The notes below the pieces were generated by a model. That model searched no databases and was not told the DNA's origin. It was given only the letters and a program-made list of their open reading frames with translations. The translations under genes and the position numbers were made by a program. This document shows, in pieces, positions 15,447 through 23,130 of a stretch of DNA of 64,000 bases. Location of the stretch: contig JAXFOY010000015.1 of assembly GCA_034180045.1 (NCBI GenBank), forward strand, positions 124,001 to 188,000, given 5' to 3'. The DNA comes from Eubacterium_B sp034180045 (GTDB lineage: Bacteria; Bacillota; Clostridia; Peptostreptococcales; Anaerovoracaceae). Position 1 is the first letter of the stretch. Every line of letters starts with the position of its first letter.

Positions 15447-17796
15447 AAATGCCACCTAACTTACAAACCGTTCTTCTATTGATACCGCATCCCGTGCATC
15501 CGTTACGACAATCCGGTGTAACCTTTGCTTCATTTGCTCTTTTCCATTCCAGTTTTAGATATTCATCGCTGACGGAACTGTCAATTATATGCCATGGCAA
15601 ACATTCAGCGGTTCCCCTAACTCTTTGCGTATAAAAATCTATGTCTATGCCGCTTTTTTTAATAGCAGATTTCCATTTGGACTCATCAAAATGCTCCGAC
15701 CAACTATCAAGAACACAGCCCTCATTATATGCCTGTAAAATAAGAGTTCCGGTGCGTCTGTCTCCGCGGGCAAATATCGCTTCAAGAACACTGGTAAAAT
15801 CATCGTGATAGTTAAAAGTAACACCTTTGATATGTAATATACTCCTTAGATAATCATGCTTTCTTCGGAATTCTTCCAAGCTGTTTTGTCCCATCCACTG
15901 AAAAGGTGTAAAGGCTTTAGGAACAAAGTTGGAAACACTTACAGTTACATTAAATCTTCCGCCCTTACCTACCGTTTTTTTTATTTGGAGAACTCTCTTG
16001 GCAATTTCTGCTATACCTTGTAAATCTTCATCCGTTTCCGTAGGCAGTCCTATCATAAAATAGAATTTGATATTATTCCAACCAAGCTCTATTGCCTGTT
16101 CAACTGCGGAGAAAATATCATTTTCCGTAATACCTTTGTTAATTACATCTCTAAGTCTTTGCGTTCCGGCTTCGGGTGCAAATGTCAATCCTGATTTTCT
16201 GTATTTTTGAATTTCCTGAAGAACCTTAAATGAAAAGCTGTCCAGTCTAAGCGACGGCAATGACAGGGCAACATTTCTGTCAGCACATTTATCCATAATG
16301 GATGTTGCTAATGCTTCAAAATCGGAATAATCGCTTGTTGAAAGCGAGAGCAATGATAATTCGTCGTGACCGGTACTTTCGATTTGACGCTCGACAATTT
16401 TCTCTATGGTTTCCTTTGACCGCTCCCGTATTGGTCTATAAATCATTCCCGCCTGACAAAATCTGCATCCTCGCGTACATCCTCTAAAGGTTTCAACTAC
16501 AGCCCTATCATGAACTGTTTCGATGAATGGAACTATGGGTTTTTCCGGAAACGGTATATCTTCAATATCATCTATCAAAGCTCTTCTAACTCTCTTAGGC
16601 GCTTCCTCTATCAATGGGATGTATTCTTCAACAGTCCCGTCTTCATTATACTTTACATCATAAAACGAAGGGATATAGACGCCGTCCCATCCTGCAACAG
16701 CTTTCATAAAGCTATGCTTGCTTACGCCCTCTTCCAATGACTTCTTATACATTTTGAGAAATTTAGGTAAGAGGACTTCACCGTCACCTACTAAAAACAC
16801 ATCTATAAAATCACTTAAAGGCTCGGGATTATATGCACACGGACCACCTGCGATTATCAGTGGTTCATCTTCTTCTCTATCCTTTGATTTTAGGTTAATT
16901 CCCGAAAGACTAAGCATGTCCAGTATATTAGTATATGACATCTCATATTGAAGCGTAAAACCTATAACATTCATTTCTCTTACAGGAGTTTTTGTCTCTA
17001 AAGTAAAAAGTCCAAGTTCCGCTTCACGCATAAGTTTTGCCATATCCTTAGCAGGCTCAAATACCCTTTCACAATATAGTTCATCTTCTTTGTTGATTAT
17101 ATTGTATAAAATTTGCAATCCCATATACGACATACCTATCTCATATAAGTCGGGGAAAGCAAAAGCAAAACGCAGTTTATTTTCAGGTCTTTTTATTGAA
17201 ATATTATTTTCTGAACCTATATATCTTGCCGGTTTTTCTACGCGTTTTAATAAGCTGTCCAGCTTAAGTGCGTTTTCGGATTTATCTCTAAACAAAGCGT
17301 TAATTGTTTCTCCTAATCTAATTTCTAAAGCTTTTATAAAAATTTTTGTCTCTTGCTTTTTTTCATTCAAAATTCGAGTACGTTCTTCCGATTCGCCTGC
17401 CTTATGTATTAAATATTCGACACGTTCATCAATGCCGACATATTCATCTTCCTTGACAAGTCTATCAGACAAACAAAATATATCCGTTTCATTTATGGAT
17501 TCAGGGGGATTAAATTCATATCTCATGTGAGATTTCACCGCCTCCGCTTCCTGAAAATATCCTAATTTTTCCAGTATATCAGCCGCAGCCTCTCCGTGGT
17601 TATCTGAGCTTCTCATTAAATCATGAATTAATCCTGCCGCCTTTATTAAGGATACATCCAAATTCATGCCGGACTTATTAAGCGCAATTGCAATACGAAC
17701 TCCGGTGTCACTTACCGCTTTACAATGCCTGATAACTCTTTCAGGTGTATTGTATTTACGATATAGTGCATCACAGAGTTCATCACTTAGGCGCAT
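15439..17796 (-). CDS. HD domain-radical SAM fusion protein (TIGR03960-like)
   Basis: Large Fe-S protein of unknown reaction. Residues about 1-170 form an HD hydrolase domain, with His in RVIRHCKAVSDTG, the HD pair in AAGLIHDLMRSSDNHGEAA, a later His in VKSHMRYEF and the distal Asp in CLSDRLVKED. The rest matches TIGR03960: a B12-binding-like segment (VIGFTLQYEMSYTNILDML, IIAGGPCAYNPEP), then the radical SAM core with CTRGCRFCQAGMIYRP. The C-terminus adds a Cys-rich tail (CRNGCTGCG, RRTVC). TIGR03960 proteins are usually about 600 residues, so the HD part looks like a fusion. The start is uncertain: in-frame codons reach 17847, overlapping obg, but ATG 17796 begins the HD domain. Confidence 0.85.
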   Translation of the reverse strand: MRLSDELCDALYRKYNTPERVIRHCKAVSDTGVRIAIALNKSGMNLDVSLIKAAGLIHDLMRSSDNHGEAAADILEKLGYFQEAEAVKSHMRYEFNPPESINETDIFCLSDRLVKEDEYVGIDERVEYLIHKAGESEERTRILNEKKQETKIFIKALEIRLGETINALFRDKSENALKLDSLLKRVEKPARYIGSENNISIKRPENKLRFAFAFPDLYEIGMSYMGLQILYNIINKEDELYCERVFEPAKDMAKLMREAELGLFTLETKTPVREMNVIGFTLQYEMSYTNILDMLSLSGINLKSKDREEDEPLIIAGGPCAYNPEPLSDFIDVFLVGDGEVLLPKFLKMYKKSLEEGVSKHSFMKAVAGWDGVYIPSFYDVKYNEDGTVEEYIPLIEEAPKRVRRALIDDIEDIPFPEKPIVPFIETVHDRAVVETFRGCTRGCRFCQAGMIYRPIRERSKETIEKIVERQIESTGHDELSLLSLSTSDYSDFEALATSIMDKCADRNVALSLPSLRLDSFSFKVLQEIQKYRKSGLTFAPEAGTQRLRDVINKGITENDIFSAVEQAIELGWNNIKFYFMIGLPTETDEDLQGIAEIAKRVLQIKKTVGKGGRFNVTVSVSNFVPKAFTPFQWMGQNSLEEFRRKHDYLRSILHIKGVTFNYHDDFTSVLEAIFARGDRRTGTLILQAYNEGCVLDSWSEHFDESKWKSAIKKSGIDIDFYTQRVRGTAECLPWHIIDSSVSDEYLKLEWKRANEAKVTPDCRNGCTGCGINRRTVCKLGGIYE

Positions 17797-17809
17797 CTTA
17801 TTTATTTGC

Positions 17810-19114
17810 TTATTCCTCATCATACTCATCATAGTATTCAAGCTCAAAGTTTCCTATCTTTACGATATCGCCTTCCTCAAGCCCCATTTTACGCAGTTTC
17901 TTCAAAGCTCCGCTCTTTTCTATATATTTATATAGGTAGCGGAGTGAGCCCATGTCATTAAAGTTTGTTGAGTCAAATATTTTTTGTAATTGCTCTCCTT
18001 CTAAAATATATTCTCCATTTTCAACGCGTATATTCACTCGTCTATATGTAGCATCATCCATCTTTTCCGACTCAAAATCAAAGTATTCATATTCTTCTTC
18101 AGGCGGAGGATTCTTTTCGGCATTCGCCAATGCCTCTGCCGCTGCTGAAAGCAATTCCTTAACGCCCAAGTTTAGCGGGGCTGATATAGGGAATACCTTA
18201 TATCCTTTGTTTTCAACATATTTCTTAAATTTCAAATATGTTTCATCATCTTCAGCTATGAGATCAATTTTATTTGCTGCAACAAGCATAGGCTTTTGCG
18301 TAATCTTATCGCTATATGAATTTAATTCATTCATGATTTTTTCAAAGTCGTCAATAGGATCTCTGCCCTCACAACCCGAAACATCGACAACATGAATGAG
18401 CACTTTAGTTCTTTCTATATGTTTTAGGAATTTGAAACCCAATCCCAGACCTTGATGAGCACCTTCTATTATGCCTGCAATATCTGCCATTACATAATCT
18501 GTATCATATAACCTCACTACTCCTAAGTTAGGGTCTATTGTAGTAAAGTGGTAATTTTCTATCTTAGGTTTTGCGTTAGTTGCCACAGCTAAAAGACTCG
18601 ATTTTCCTACATTTGGAAATCCTACAAGACCTACATCTGCGAGCATTTTCAGCTCGAGTATAACATCCCTTTCCTTAGCTTTATCCCCCGCTTCTGCAAA
18701 GTTTGGAGCCTGTCTTACGGAATTTTTGAAATGAACATTTCCTTTGCCGCCTCTTCCGCCGTTTGCAGCAATGAAACTGTCTCCATCTTCCTTGAAATCG
18801 TGCATCAAAAGACCGGACTCAGCATCAAAGACCATAGTGCCTACAGGCACTTTGATAACTAAATCCTCACCTCTTTTTCCATAGCACTTCTTTTTCATGC
18901 CGTTCTGACCGTTTTCGGCTTCATATTTTTTCTTATAGCGGAAATCCATAAGTGTTCTGAGGTTTCTATCAGCAAGAAATACCACATTTCCACCGTTTCC
19001 ACCATCGCCACCGTCCGGTCCGCCTTCCGGCACAAACGGCTCGCGTCTAAATGAGACTGCTCCATTTCCACCCTTGCCGGATACAATTGTTATTCTTGCT
19101 TTATCTACAAGCAT
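17810..19114 (-). CDS. obg: GTPase Obg/CgtA
   Basis: Essential ribosome-assembly GTPase. The 434-residue protein has the glycine-rich Obg domain (residues 1-158, VSGKGGNGAVSFRREPFVP), the G domain with GFPNVGKSSLLA (P-loop, about 167), IAGIIEGAHQGLGLG (G3) and AANKIDL (G4), and a C-terminal OCT domain (about 355-425) before an acidic tail, DEYDEE. The L21-L27-obg order is the usual one. A terminator precedes it, so part of its expression must be by readthrough. Confidence 0.97.
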   Translation of the reverse strand: MLVDKARITIVSGKGGNGAVSFRREPFVPEGGPDGGDGGNGGNVVFLADRNLRTLMDFRYKKKYEAENGQNGMKKKCYGKRGEDLVIKVPVGTMVFDAESGLLMHDFKEDGDSFIAANGGRGGKGNVHFKNSVRQAPNFAEAGDKAKERDVILELKMLADVGLVGFPNVGKSSLLAVATNAKPKIENYHFTTIDPNLGVVRLYDTDYVMADIAGIIEGAHQGLGLGFKFLKHIERTKVLIHVVDVSGCEGRDPIDDFEKIMNELNSYSDKITQKPMLVAANKIDLIAEDDETYLKFKKYVENKGYKVFPISAPLNLGVKELLSAAAEALANAEKNPPPEEEYEYFDFESEKMDDATYRRVNIRVENGEYILEGEQLQKIFDSTNFNDMGSLRYLYKYIEKSGALKKLRKMGLEEGDIVKIGNFELEYYDEYDEE

Positions 19115-19136
19115 TCTGAACCTCTTATCATTAATA

Positions 19137-19163
19137 AAACAAAAAAGAGCCTCTTATGAGGCC
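19137..19163 (-). terminator. Terminator between rpmA and obg
   Basis: The minus strand reads GCCTC-ATAA-GAGGC followed by TCTTTTTTG, directly after the L27 stop. It would limit transcription into obg relative to the ribosomal protein genes. Confidence 0.75.
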
Positions 19164-19169
19164 CTACAG

Positions 19170-19430
19170 TTAAGCTTCTTTGGAATAAACACTGACCTGT
19201 TTTCTGGTCTTGTCATATCTTTCGAACTTGACATTACCATCAATCTTTGCAAACAAAGTGTCATCTCCACCGATACCTACATTGTTACCCGGGTGGAATT
19301 TAGTACCTCTCTGTCTAACAAGAATACTGCCGGCGCTTACAAACTGTCCGTCACCAATCTTGACGCCTAAGCGTTTCGATTCGGATTCGCGGCCGTTCTT
19401 GGAGCTTCCTACACCTTTTTTACTTGCCAT
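19170..19430 (-). CDS. rpmA: Ribosomal protein L27 without cleavable N-terminal leader
   Basis: Large-subunit protein whose N-terminus reaches the peptidyl transferase centre. The 86 residues start MASKKGVGSSKNGRESESK and include GSILVRQRGTKFHPG. Many Firmicutes make L27 with a short leader ending near the FFA position that is removed by the protease Prp. Here the ATG lies just before ASKKG; in-frame codons upstream do not encode such a leader, and AAGGAGG is nine bases before the ATG. The prp gene normally found between L21 and L27 is absent: only 32 bases separate them. Confidence 0.96.
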   Translation of the reverse strand: MASKKGVGSSKNGRESESKRLGVKIGDGQFVSAGSILVRQRGTKFHPGNNVGIGGDDTLFAKIDGNVKFERYDKTRKQVSVYSKEA

Positions 19431-19462
19431 GTAAAGACACCTCCTTGTCGGTTAAACTATTC

Positions 19463-19945
19463 TTACTTGGATGCAGCTTCGATTGTCTCGATGATAACTG
19501 CCTTAGTTGCTTTTGCATCAATTTCGATGCCTTTAGATTCTGCATAAGCAATCAATTCATCTTTTTTCATCGATGCCAGATTTTTAACTTGTTCTTGAGC
19601 TTCTACAGCCTTAGGAGCTTCCTTAACCGGAGCTTCACCTGTCAATGATGTAATCTTAATCATTGTGTATGGCTGTCTGTGACCCTGTTTCTTTCTGTAG
19701 TCTTTTTTGGACTTATACTTGTAAATAATTACTTTTTTACCCTTGCCGCTTTCGACTACTTCACCGAAGACTTTTGCGCCTTCAATATATGGTGCGCCTA
19801 CTTGAACTTCACCATCTTTGCTTAGAAGCAATACTTTATCAAGTTCAATTTTAGAACCGTCTTCAACTGCCAGTTTTTCAACAGTTAGAATGTCACCTTC
19901 ATTAACTCTGTACTGCTTGCCGCCTGTTTCGATAATTGCGTACAT
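19463..19945 (-). CDS. rplU: Ribosomal protein L21 with C-terminal SAP/HeH-like extension
   Basis: Large-subunit protein binding 23S rRNA. Residues 1-103 are a normal L21 (MYAIIETGGKQYRV at the start, KSKKDYRKKQGHRQPYT near 78-94). The protein runs on to 160 residues: a Pro/Ala/Glu linker (about 105-124), then about 36 residues (SMKKDELIAYAESKGIEID, AKATKAVIIETIE) resembling the helix-extended-helix fold of SAP, LEM-like or Rho N-terminal domains, which usually bind nucleic acid. The ORF is continuous with the usual TAA end. It is first in the operon rplU-rpmA-obg. Confidence 0.95.
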   Translation of the reverse strand: MYAIIETGGKQYRVNEGDILTVEKLAVEDGSKIELDKVLLLSKDGEVQVGAPYIEGAKVFGEVVESGKGKKVIIYKYKSKKDYRKKQGHRQPYTMIKITSLTGEAPVKEAPKAVEAQEQVKNLASMKKDELIAYAESKGIEIDAKATKAVIIETIEAASK

Positions 19946-20022
19946 TATGTTTCTACCTCCTCTATCCAGTCTCGCCTAATCGGGTAGTAAATACTTTGGG
20001 AACCCGTTTCGAGCGGTCTAAC
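19946..20022 (-). promoter_or_regulatory. Structured 5' leader of rplU (candidate L21 leader)
   Basis: About 75 bases between the predicted start site and the L21 ATG. CGAGC (20010-20014) can pair with CTCG (19971-19974), and inside that ACCCG (20002-20006) pairs with CGGGT (19981-19985), giving a nested hairpin upstream of the GGAGG site. Autoregulatory L21 leaders are known in Firmicutes. The position and pairing fit, but I could not compare it with the covariance model. Confidence 0.4.
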
Positions 20023-20028
20023 TATGTA

Positions 20029-20057
20029 ATGATAACATTAGCACAATGTATTGTCAA
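20029..20057 (-). promoter_or_regulatory. Promoter of the rplU-rpmA operon
   Basis: The minus strand has TTGACA (20052-20057), a 17-base spacer and TATCAT (20029-20034), a near-consensus vegetative promoter. The -35 hexamer lies at the outer terminus of the insertion-sequence-like element described next, so the promoter may be a hybrid. Confidence 0.8.
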
Positions 20058-20163
20058 CCATTAAATGAAAAACCTCTTGTGTAGGATTACAGTAGATATA
20101 TTACAACTGAATAATTAAAAGAAATGTTTCAAAAAATCGGGACATTTTCATTTGTGGTTAACA
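20052..20163. mobile_element. Short non-coding element with insertion-sequence-like inverted ends
   Basis: The left end reads TGTCAACCATTAAATGAAAA. The reverse complement of the right end reads TGTTAACCACAAATGAAAAT. These are imperfect inverted repeats with TG...CA termini. Only 112 bases are enclosed and no ORF, so it would be a MITE-like derivative or an internally deleted insertion sequence. The right-end segment (20125-20163) recurs in the same orientation at 21367-21406. The style of the ends recalls IS21-group elements, but this is from memory. No clear target duplication is visible. Confidence 0.45.
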
Positions 20164-20237
20164 TGATACTTTCCATTTTTACTATATTTCCCCATACGGG
20201 TCCTAAAAACAATCCGCACTATTGGACGAATCTTGTT

Positions 20238-20313
20238 TGGTGACCCATATTGGACTTGAACCAATGACCTTCTGGTTGTCACCCAGACGCTCTCCCAGCT
20301 GAGCTAATGGATC
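20238..20313 (-). tRNA. tRNA-Val (anticodon GAC)
   Basis: The reverse strand folds as a full cloverleaf: acceptor GATCCAT/ATGGGTC with one T-G pair, D arm GCTC/GAGC, anticodon arm TCTGG/CCAGA with loop GTGACAA (anticodon GAC), 5-base variable loop, T arm ATTGG/CCAAT with loop TTCAAGT, discriminator A and encoded CCA. The base at position 32 is G where a pyrimidine is usual. It stands alone, not in a tRNA cluster, between two copies of the insertion-sequence-like end. Confidence 0.93.
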
Positions 20314-20577
20314 ATAAGTATATATAAGACTTGTTAATATTAATATTCCAAGGTTTTTAACGCAATGGTTTTCATAACAGAAAGGAGAAATGCAATATCA
20401 TCCGCAAGTGTAATCAAAAATGCAATAAAGTATAATCAAAACTAACTACGAACATTACCCGCCAAATATTTCTATCACTAAGCCATGTTCGCAAAACCCA
20501 TCACTTATTCTAGTTAATCTATTCACACTTCATGCCATAATAATCTAGCTATACATATATTTAGACATTTACCATCT
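20314..20577. other. AT-rich intergenic stretch, nothing recognised
   Basis: 264 bases upstream of the tRNA and downstream of the metalloprotease gene. I see no ORF with a ribosome site, no strong hairpin and no copy of the neighbouring repeats. A weak TTGGAA / TATATA pair near 20325-20355 could drive the tRNA. Confidence 0.3.
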
Positions 20578-21072
20578 TCATCTTTGTTTATTACGCAATA
20601 GATTTAAGATAACCAATCCGTCACTTTTTTCGAACATCGACACGAAAACAGGATATTTGATTGGCATAAGTGTAAAAAATAACATCCACAAATTATAGTA
20701 TAGCATTTTATTAAGCAACATCTTGAAACTATCTATACAACCCGAAACATTTGTCTTGATAATATTTAGAAGAACAAATAATAATATGATGAACGTTGTG
20801 GTAAAAATAGGACCTCCCGAAGTCATTAATAAATTTTCACGCTTCCCCTTAAGCGGTTTTTTATATTCAAACAATCCAGAGATTGGGAAAAGATTAACCT
20901 TGAGCCATTTAATACTAAATAAAACCTTGCCCGTTCCCAATTGAATAGTCCAATCATTATCTTTTCTTGCAATTCTATACCCTACTAAATGTCCCAGTTC
21001 GTGAATAAAAATTGATATCATAAAAGCTAAATAATATATAAGTATGCCTAATGCTGTTTCAATTAATTCCAT
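20578..21072 (-). CDS. M50-type (site-2-protease-like) membrane metalloprotease
   Basis: A 164-residue polytopic protein with about three to four membrane segments. The zinc motif HExxH is in SIFIHELGHLVGYRIA (about residue 22-36), inside the first hydrophobic segment as in M50 peptidases. A distal Asp-Gly in EKSDGLVILNLL (about 147) matches the third zinc ligand position, although the usual NPDG asparagine and proline are not there. Between them SGGPIFTTTFIILLF resembles the GGP-containing membrane helix of the family. The substrate is unknown. It is an isolated gene in the disturbed island, with a gene remnant 33 bases upstream on the same strand. Confidence 0.7.
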   Translation of the reverse strand: MELIETALGILIYYLAFMISIFIHELGHLVGYRIARKDNDWTIQLGTGKVLFSIKWLKVNLFPISGLFEYKKPLKGKRENLLMTSGGPIFTTTFIILLFVLLNIIKTNVSGCIDSFKMLLNKMLYYNLWMLFFTLMPIKYPVFVSMFEKSDGLVILNLLRNKQR

Positions 21073-21105
21073 ATTTTATCACATATAAACCAATAAGTCG
21101 TGTTA

Positions 21106-21312
21106 CTAATTAGTTTTTCTTTCCTCTTTAATGCTATCCAAATAATTTGAAAATTTTTCTTTAGTCTCCGCATCCAACACATAATAAGTTGCAACTAATG
21201 AGTTCTTACTTTCGTACCTGCCACAGTGCAATGCTGAATTCGCTCTCCCAATTGATACTACCAAATCCGTGTTTGAAGCGCAACCATCTGAGAAAAATAT
21301 AAATCTTACATT
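21106..21312 (-). pseudogene. Open frame without start codon; probable C-terminal gene remnant
   Basis: An open minus-strand frame of about 68 codons runs between a TAA (21313-21315) and TAG (21106-21108). It reads like real protein (SDGCASNTDLVVSIGRANS, then LVATYYVLDAETKEKFSNYL and a charged end IKEERKTN), but it has no ATG and no ribosome site. I do not recognise the family. It ends just upstream of the M50 gene, so it could be the tail of a former upstream partner cut off when the adjacent repeat was inserted. A short peptide using an alternative TTG start is a less likely reading. Confidence 0.35.
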
Positions 21313-21366
21313 TTATGACAAAGCTTAAACATCTTTAATGCAAAAGCCCCGAAAAAACAGGGCTAA

Positions 21367-21423
21367 TGTTTCAAAAAAATCAGGACATTTTCATTTGTGG
21401 GTGACACCATTAAATGAAAAACC
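21367..21423. repeat. Second copy of the insertion-sequence-like right end, abutting a left-end fragment
   Basis: 21367-21406 repeats 20125-20163 with only a few differences (TGTTTCAAAAAA, then GGACATTTTCATTTGTGG). It is followed at once by CCATTAAATGAAAAACC (21407-21423), a 17-base exact match to 20058-20074 from the left end of the first copy. So here the right end touches a left end, as at a tandem or circle junction, or as a deletion scar. Confidence 0.6.
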
Positions 21424-21442
21424 GGCGTGACTCACCGGTTTT
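21418..21442 (-). terminator. Terminator of the sortase-anchored gene
   Basis: The minus strand forms AAAACCGGTGAGTCACGCCGGTTTTT, a stable hairpin with a T-run, 30 bases after the stop at 21473. Confidence 0.75.
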
Positions 21443-21472
21443 CAATAAATATAAATCTTAGCTGCCTATTAT

Positions 21473-23011
21473 TTATTTTACACTTGACTTTCTTCTTACT
21501 GCAAGTGTGGTAATTGTAGCTGCTGAAAGGATTACAAGTGCCATATATCCCATAGCATTACTTGAATCACCTGTGTTTGGCGTTTTATCATTCTTCTTTA
21601 CTTCAGGTTTTACAGGCTCTGTTTCAGGTGCCACCGGATTATCCGATTTTACAGGTGTCAGCGTAAATGTAATATCATCGCCTGTAGCAGGATTTGTATT
21701 GACAAAATCTCTTCCGTCATCGGTCTGAACGCCAAGCCAAGTAAATGAGAACAACTTTTTATTTCCTGCTAATGACGCTTCACCGTTGAATTCACCTCTT
21801 AGATTACCCTTTATTGTATAATTTTTCCCGACCTAAGCCTTATCTGTAATCTTAATTCCTTTGATATTTACTTTCAATGTATCATCAACTGCCTGAACCT
21901 TATTGTAGAGATCTTCAAAGTTGTTAATTGAAGCAGAATCTAAAATCATTAATACCTCAACCTTATCGGCAGAAATATTTGTATTTGCAATTTCAAAGAG
22001 ACCGTCTGCTCCTACAAGTTCAATGTCTGCTTTTTTTACATCTTCCGCTGACAGTCCCTCAGGCAGTTCTATAGTAGCGGTAAAATTACTTGCCGCAACT
22101 ATTACAATCTGTTTTGCCAATGCTGTCAACTGGTCATTTACAACAACTTTACTGCCTACAGCTATATCCTTAATAAGATCTTTAATAGCTTTAACATTAA
22201 GCTCACCTGTAAGTGTAAATGTTTTTTCTTTTAGCTCATATACCTTATCGTGTTCGGTATCTTCACCAATCTTCATATCCCCGGGTAATTTGTACGCAGG
22301 AAGTTGATTAAATACTACCTGTCCGATAACCGGTGATTTACCGTTCTTTTCTGCTTTCCATTTGAAGCTTAAATCTGTATTAGAATTTTCCAGTCCGCAA
22401 TGAAAATCGCCTGTAACAGTTCCCTCGAATTTATATACTTTTCCTGATACAGCAGTGTCGGCGAAACGAGCCGCAGAATTCACACTTAAAATATCAGGAA
22501 CAGCATTAACAGCATCTTTCAGTGCGCCAACTGTTTCATGTTTTGTTTTCAGCTCCATTACGATAGCGATTTCGTTGGCTGATATTTGTTTCTTCTCTTT
22601 AACAACAAACAAATCGTTTGGCGTTAAAGTTGAGCTTTCGGCATCAAGCAAAATGCCATCTTCAGCCTTTAATGTAGCTGTAAATGTAGACGATAAATCT
22701 TTTAATTTTCGATTAGTATCTACATTTCCGCCGGATAAAGTATCGCTCATCAATTTTTTTATTGACTTTACTTCTAATATTCCTTCGACGTAAATTCTGT
22801 CGGATTTGAAAACTTCTAAAGCGTTTACATCTGTCTCCTTGCCATTAACTGTAAGATTTCCCGGCAAAGATATTTCCCCTAATTCGATTGCCTCTGCAAA
22901 AGGCTTTTCTGATGTAAAGCCTGCAAGCTGCATACCGTAAATGAAAGTCATCAGTATAGCCGCAAGTAAGGCAACTGCTCTGATTCGCTTCCTTTCGAAC
23001 GTATTTTTCAT
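21473..23011 (-). pseudogene. Sortase-anchored repeat surface protein interrupted by an in-frame amber codon
   Basis: One frame of 513 codons begins MKNTFERKRIRAVALLAAIL (signal peptide) and ends in a wall-sorting signal: KTPNTGD, a hydrophobic segment and VRRKSSVK. A single TAG at 21833-21835 cuts it after residue 392. The frame continues without shift (VGKNYTIKGNLRGEF), and this matches the first of two tandem repeats of about 180 residues (SGKVYKFEGTVTGDF), so the codon lies inside repeat 2. Repeat openings GILEVKSIKKLMSDTL and GELNVKAIKDLIKDIA also correspond. Without readthrough the product would be secreted but not anchored. The start follows AGGGGGG. The protein family is not recognised. 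Confidence 0.8.
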
Positions 23012-23070
23012 AATTAAATTCCCCCCTATGAAACATATGATAAACAATATTTACCATTTTTATTATATAT

Positions 23071-23099
23071 ACTATATCATTTGTACAGCATAATTACAA
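23071..23099 (-). promoter_or_regulatory. Promoter of the interrupted surface-protein gene
   Basis: TTGTAA (23094-23099), a 17-base spacer and TATAGT (23071-23076) on the minus strand, about 60 bases upstream of the ATG at 23011. Confidence 0.6.
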
Positions 23100-23130
23100 C
23101 CGGATTAAATGTAGTCTATTTTATAAAAAT

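Noticed and set aside
20578..21312. Bacteriocin or modified-peptide system (M50 protease plus short Cys peptide)
   Set aside because: The short frame has no start codon or ribosome site and no leader-like motif, and no transporter or modifying enzyme is near.
21833..21835. Amber codon as a pyrrolysine or general recoding site
   Set aside because: TAG ends purN and the giant activase as an ordinary stop, the residue aligns to a simple residue in the other repeat, and no recoding element is evident.
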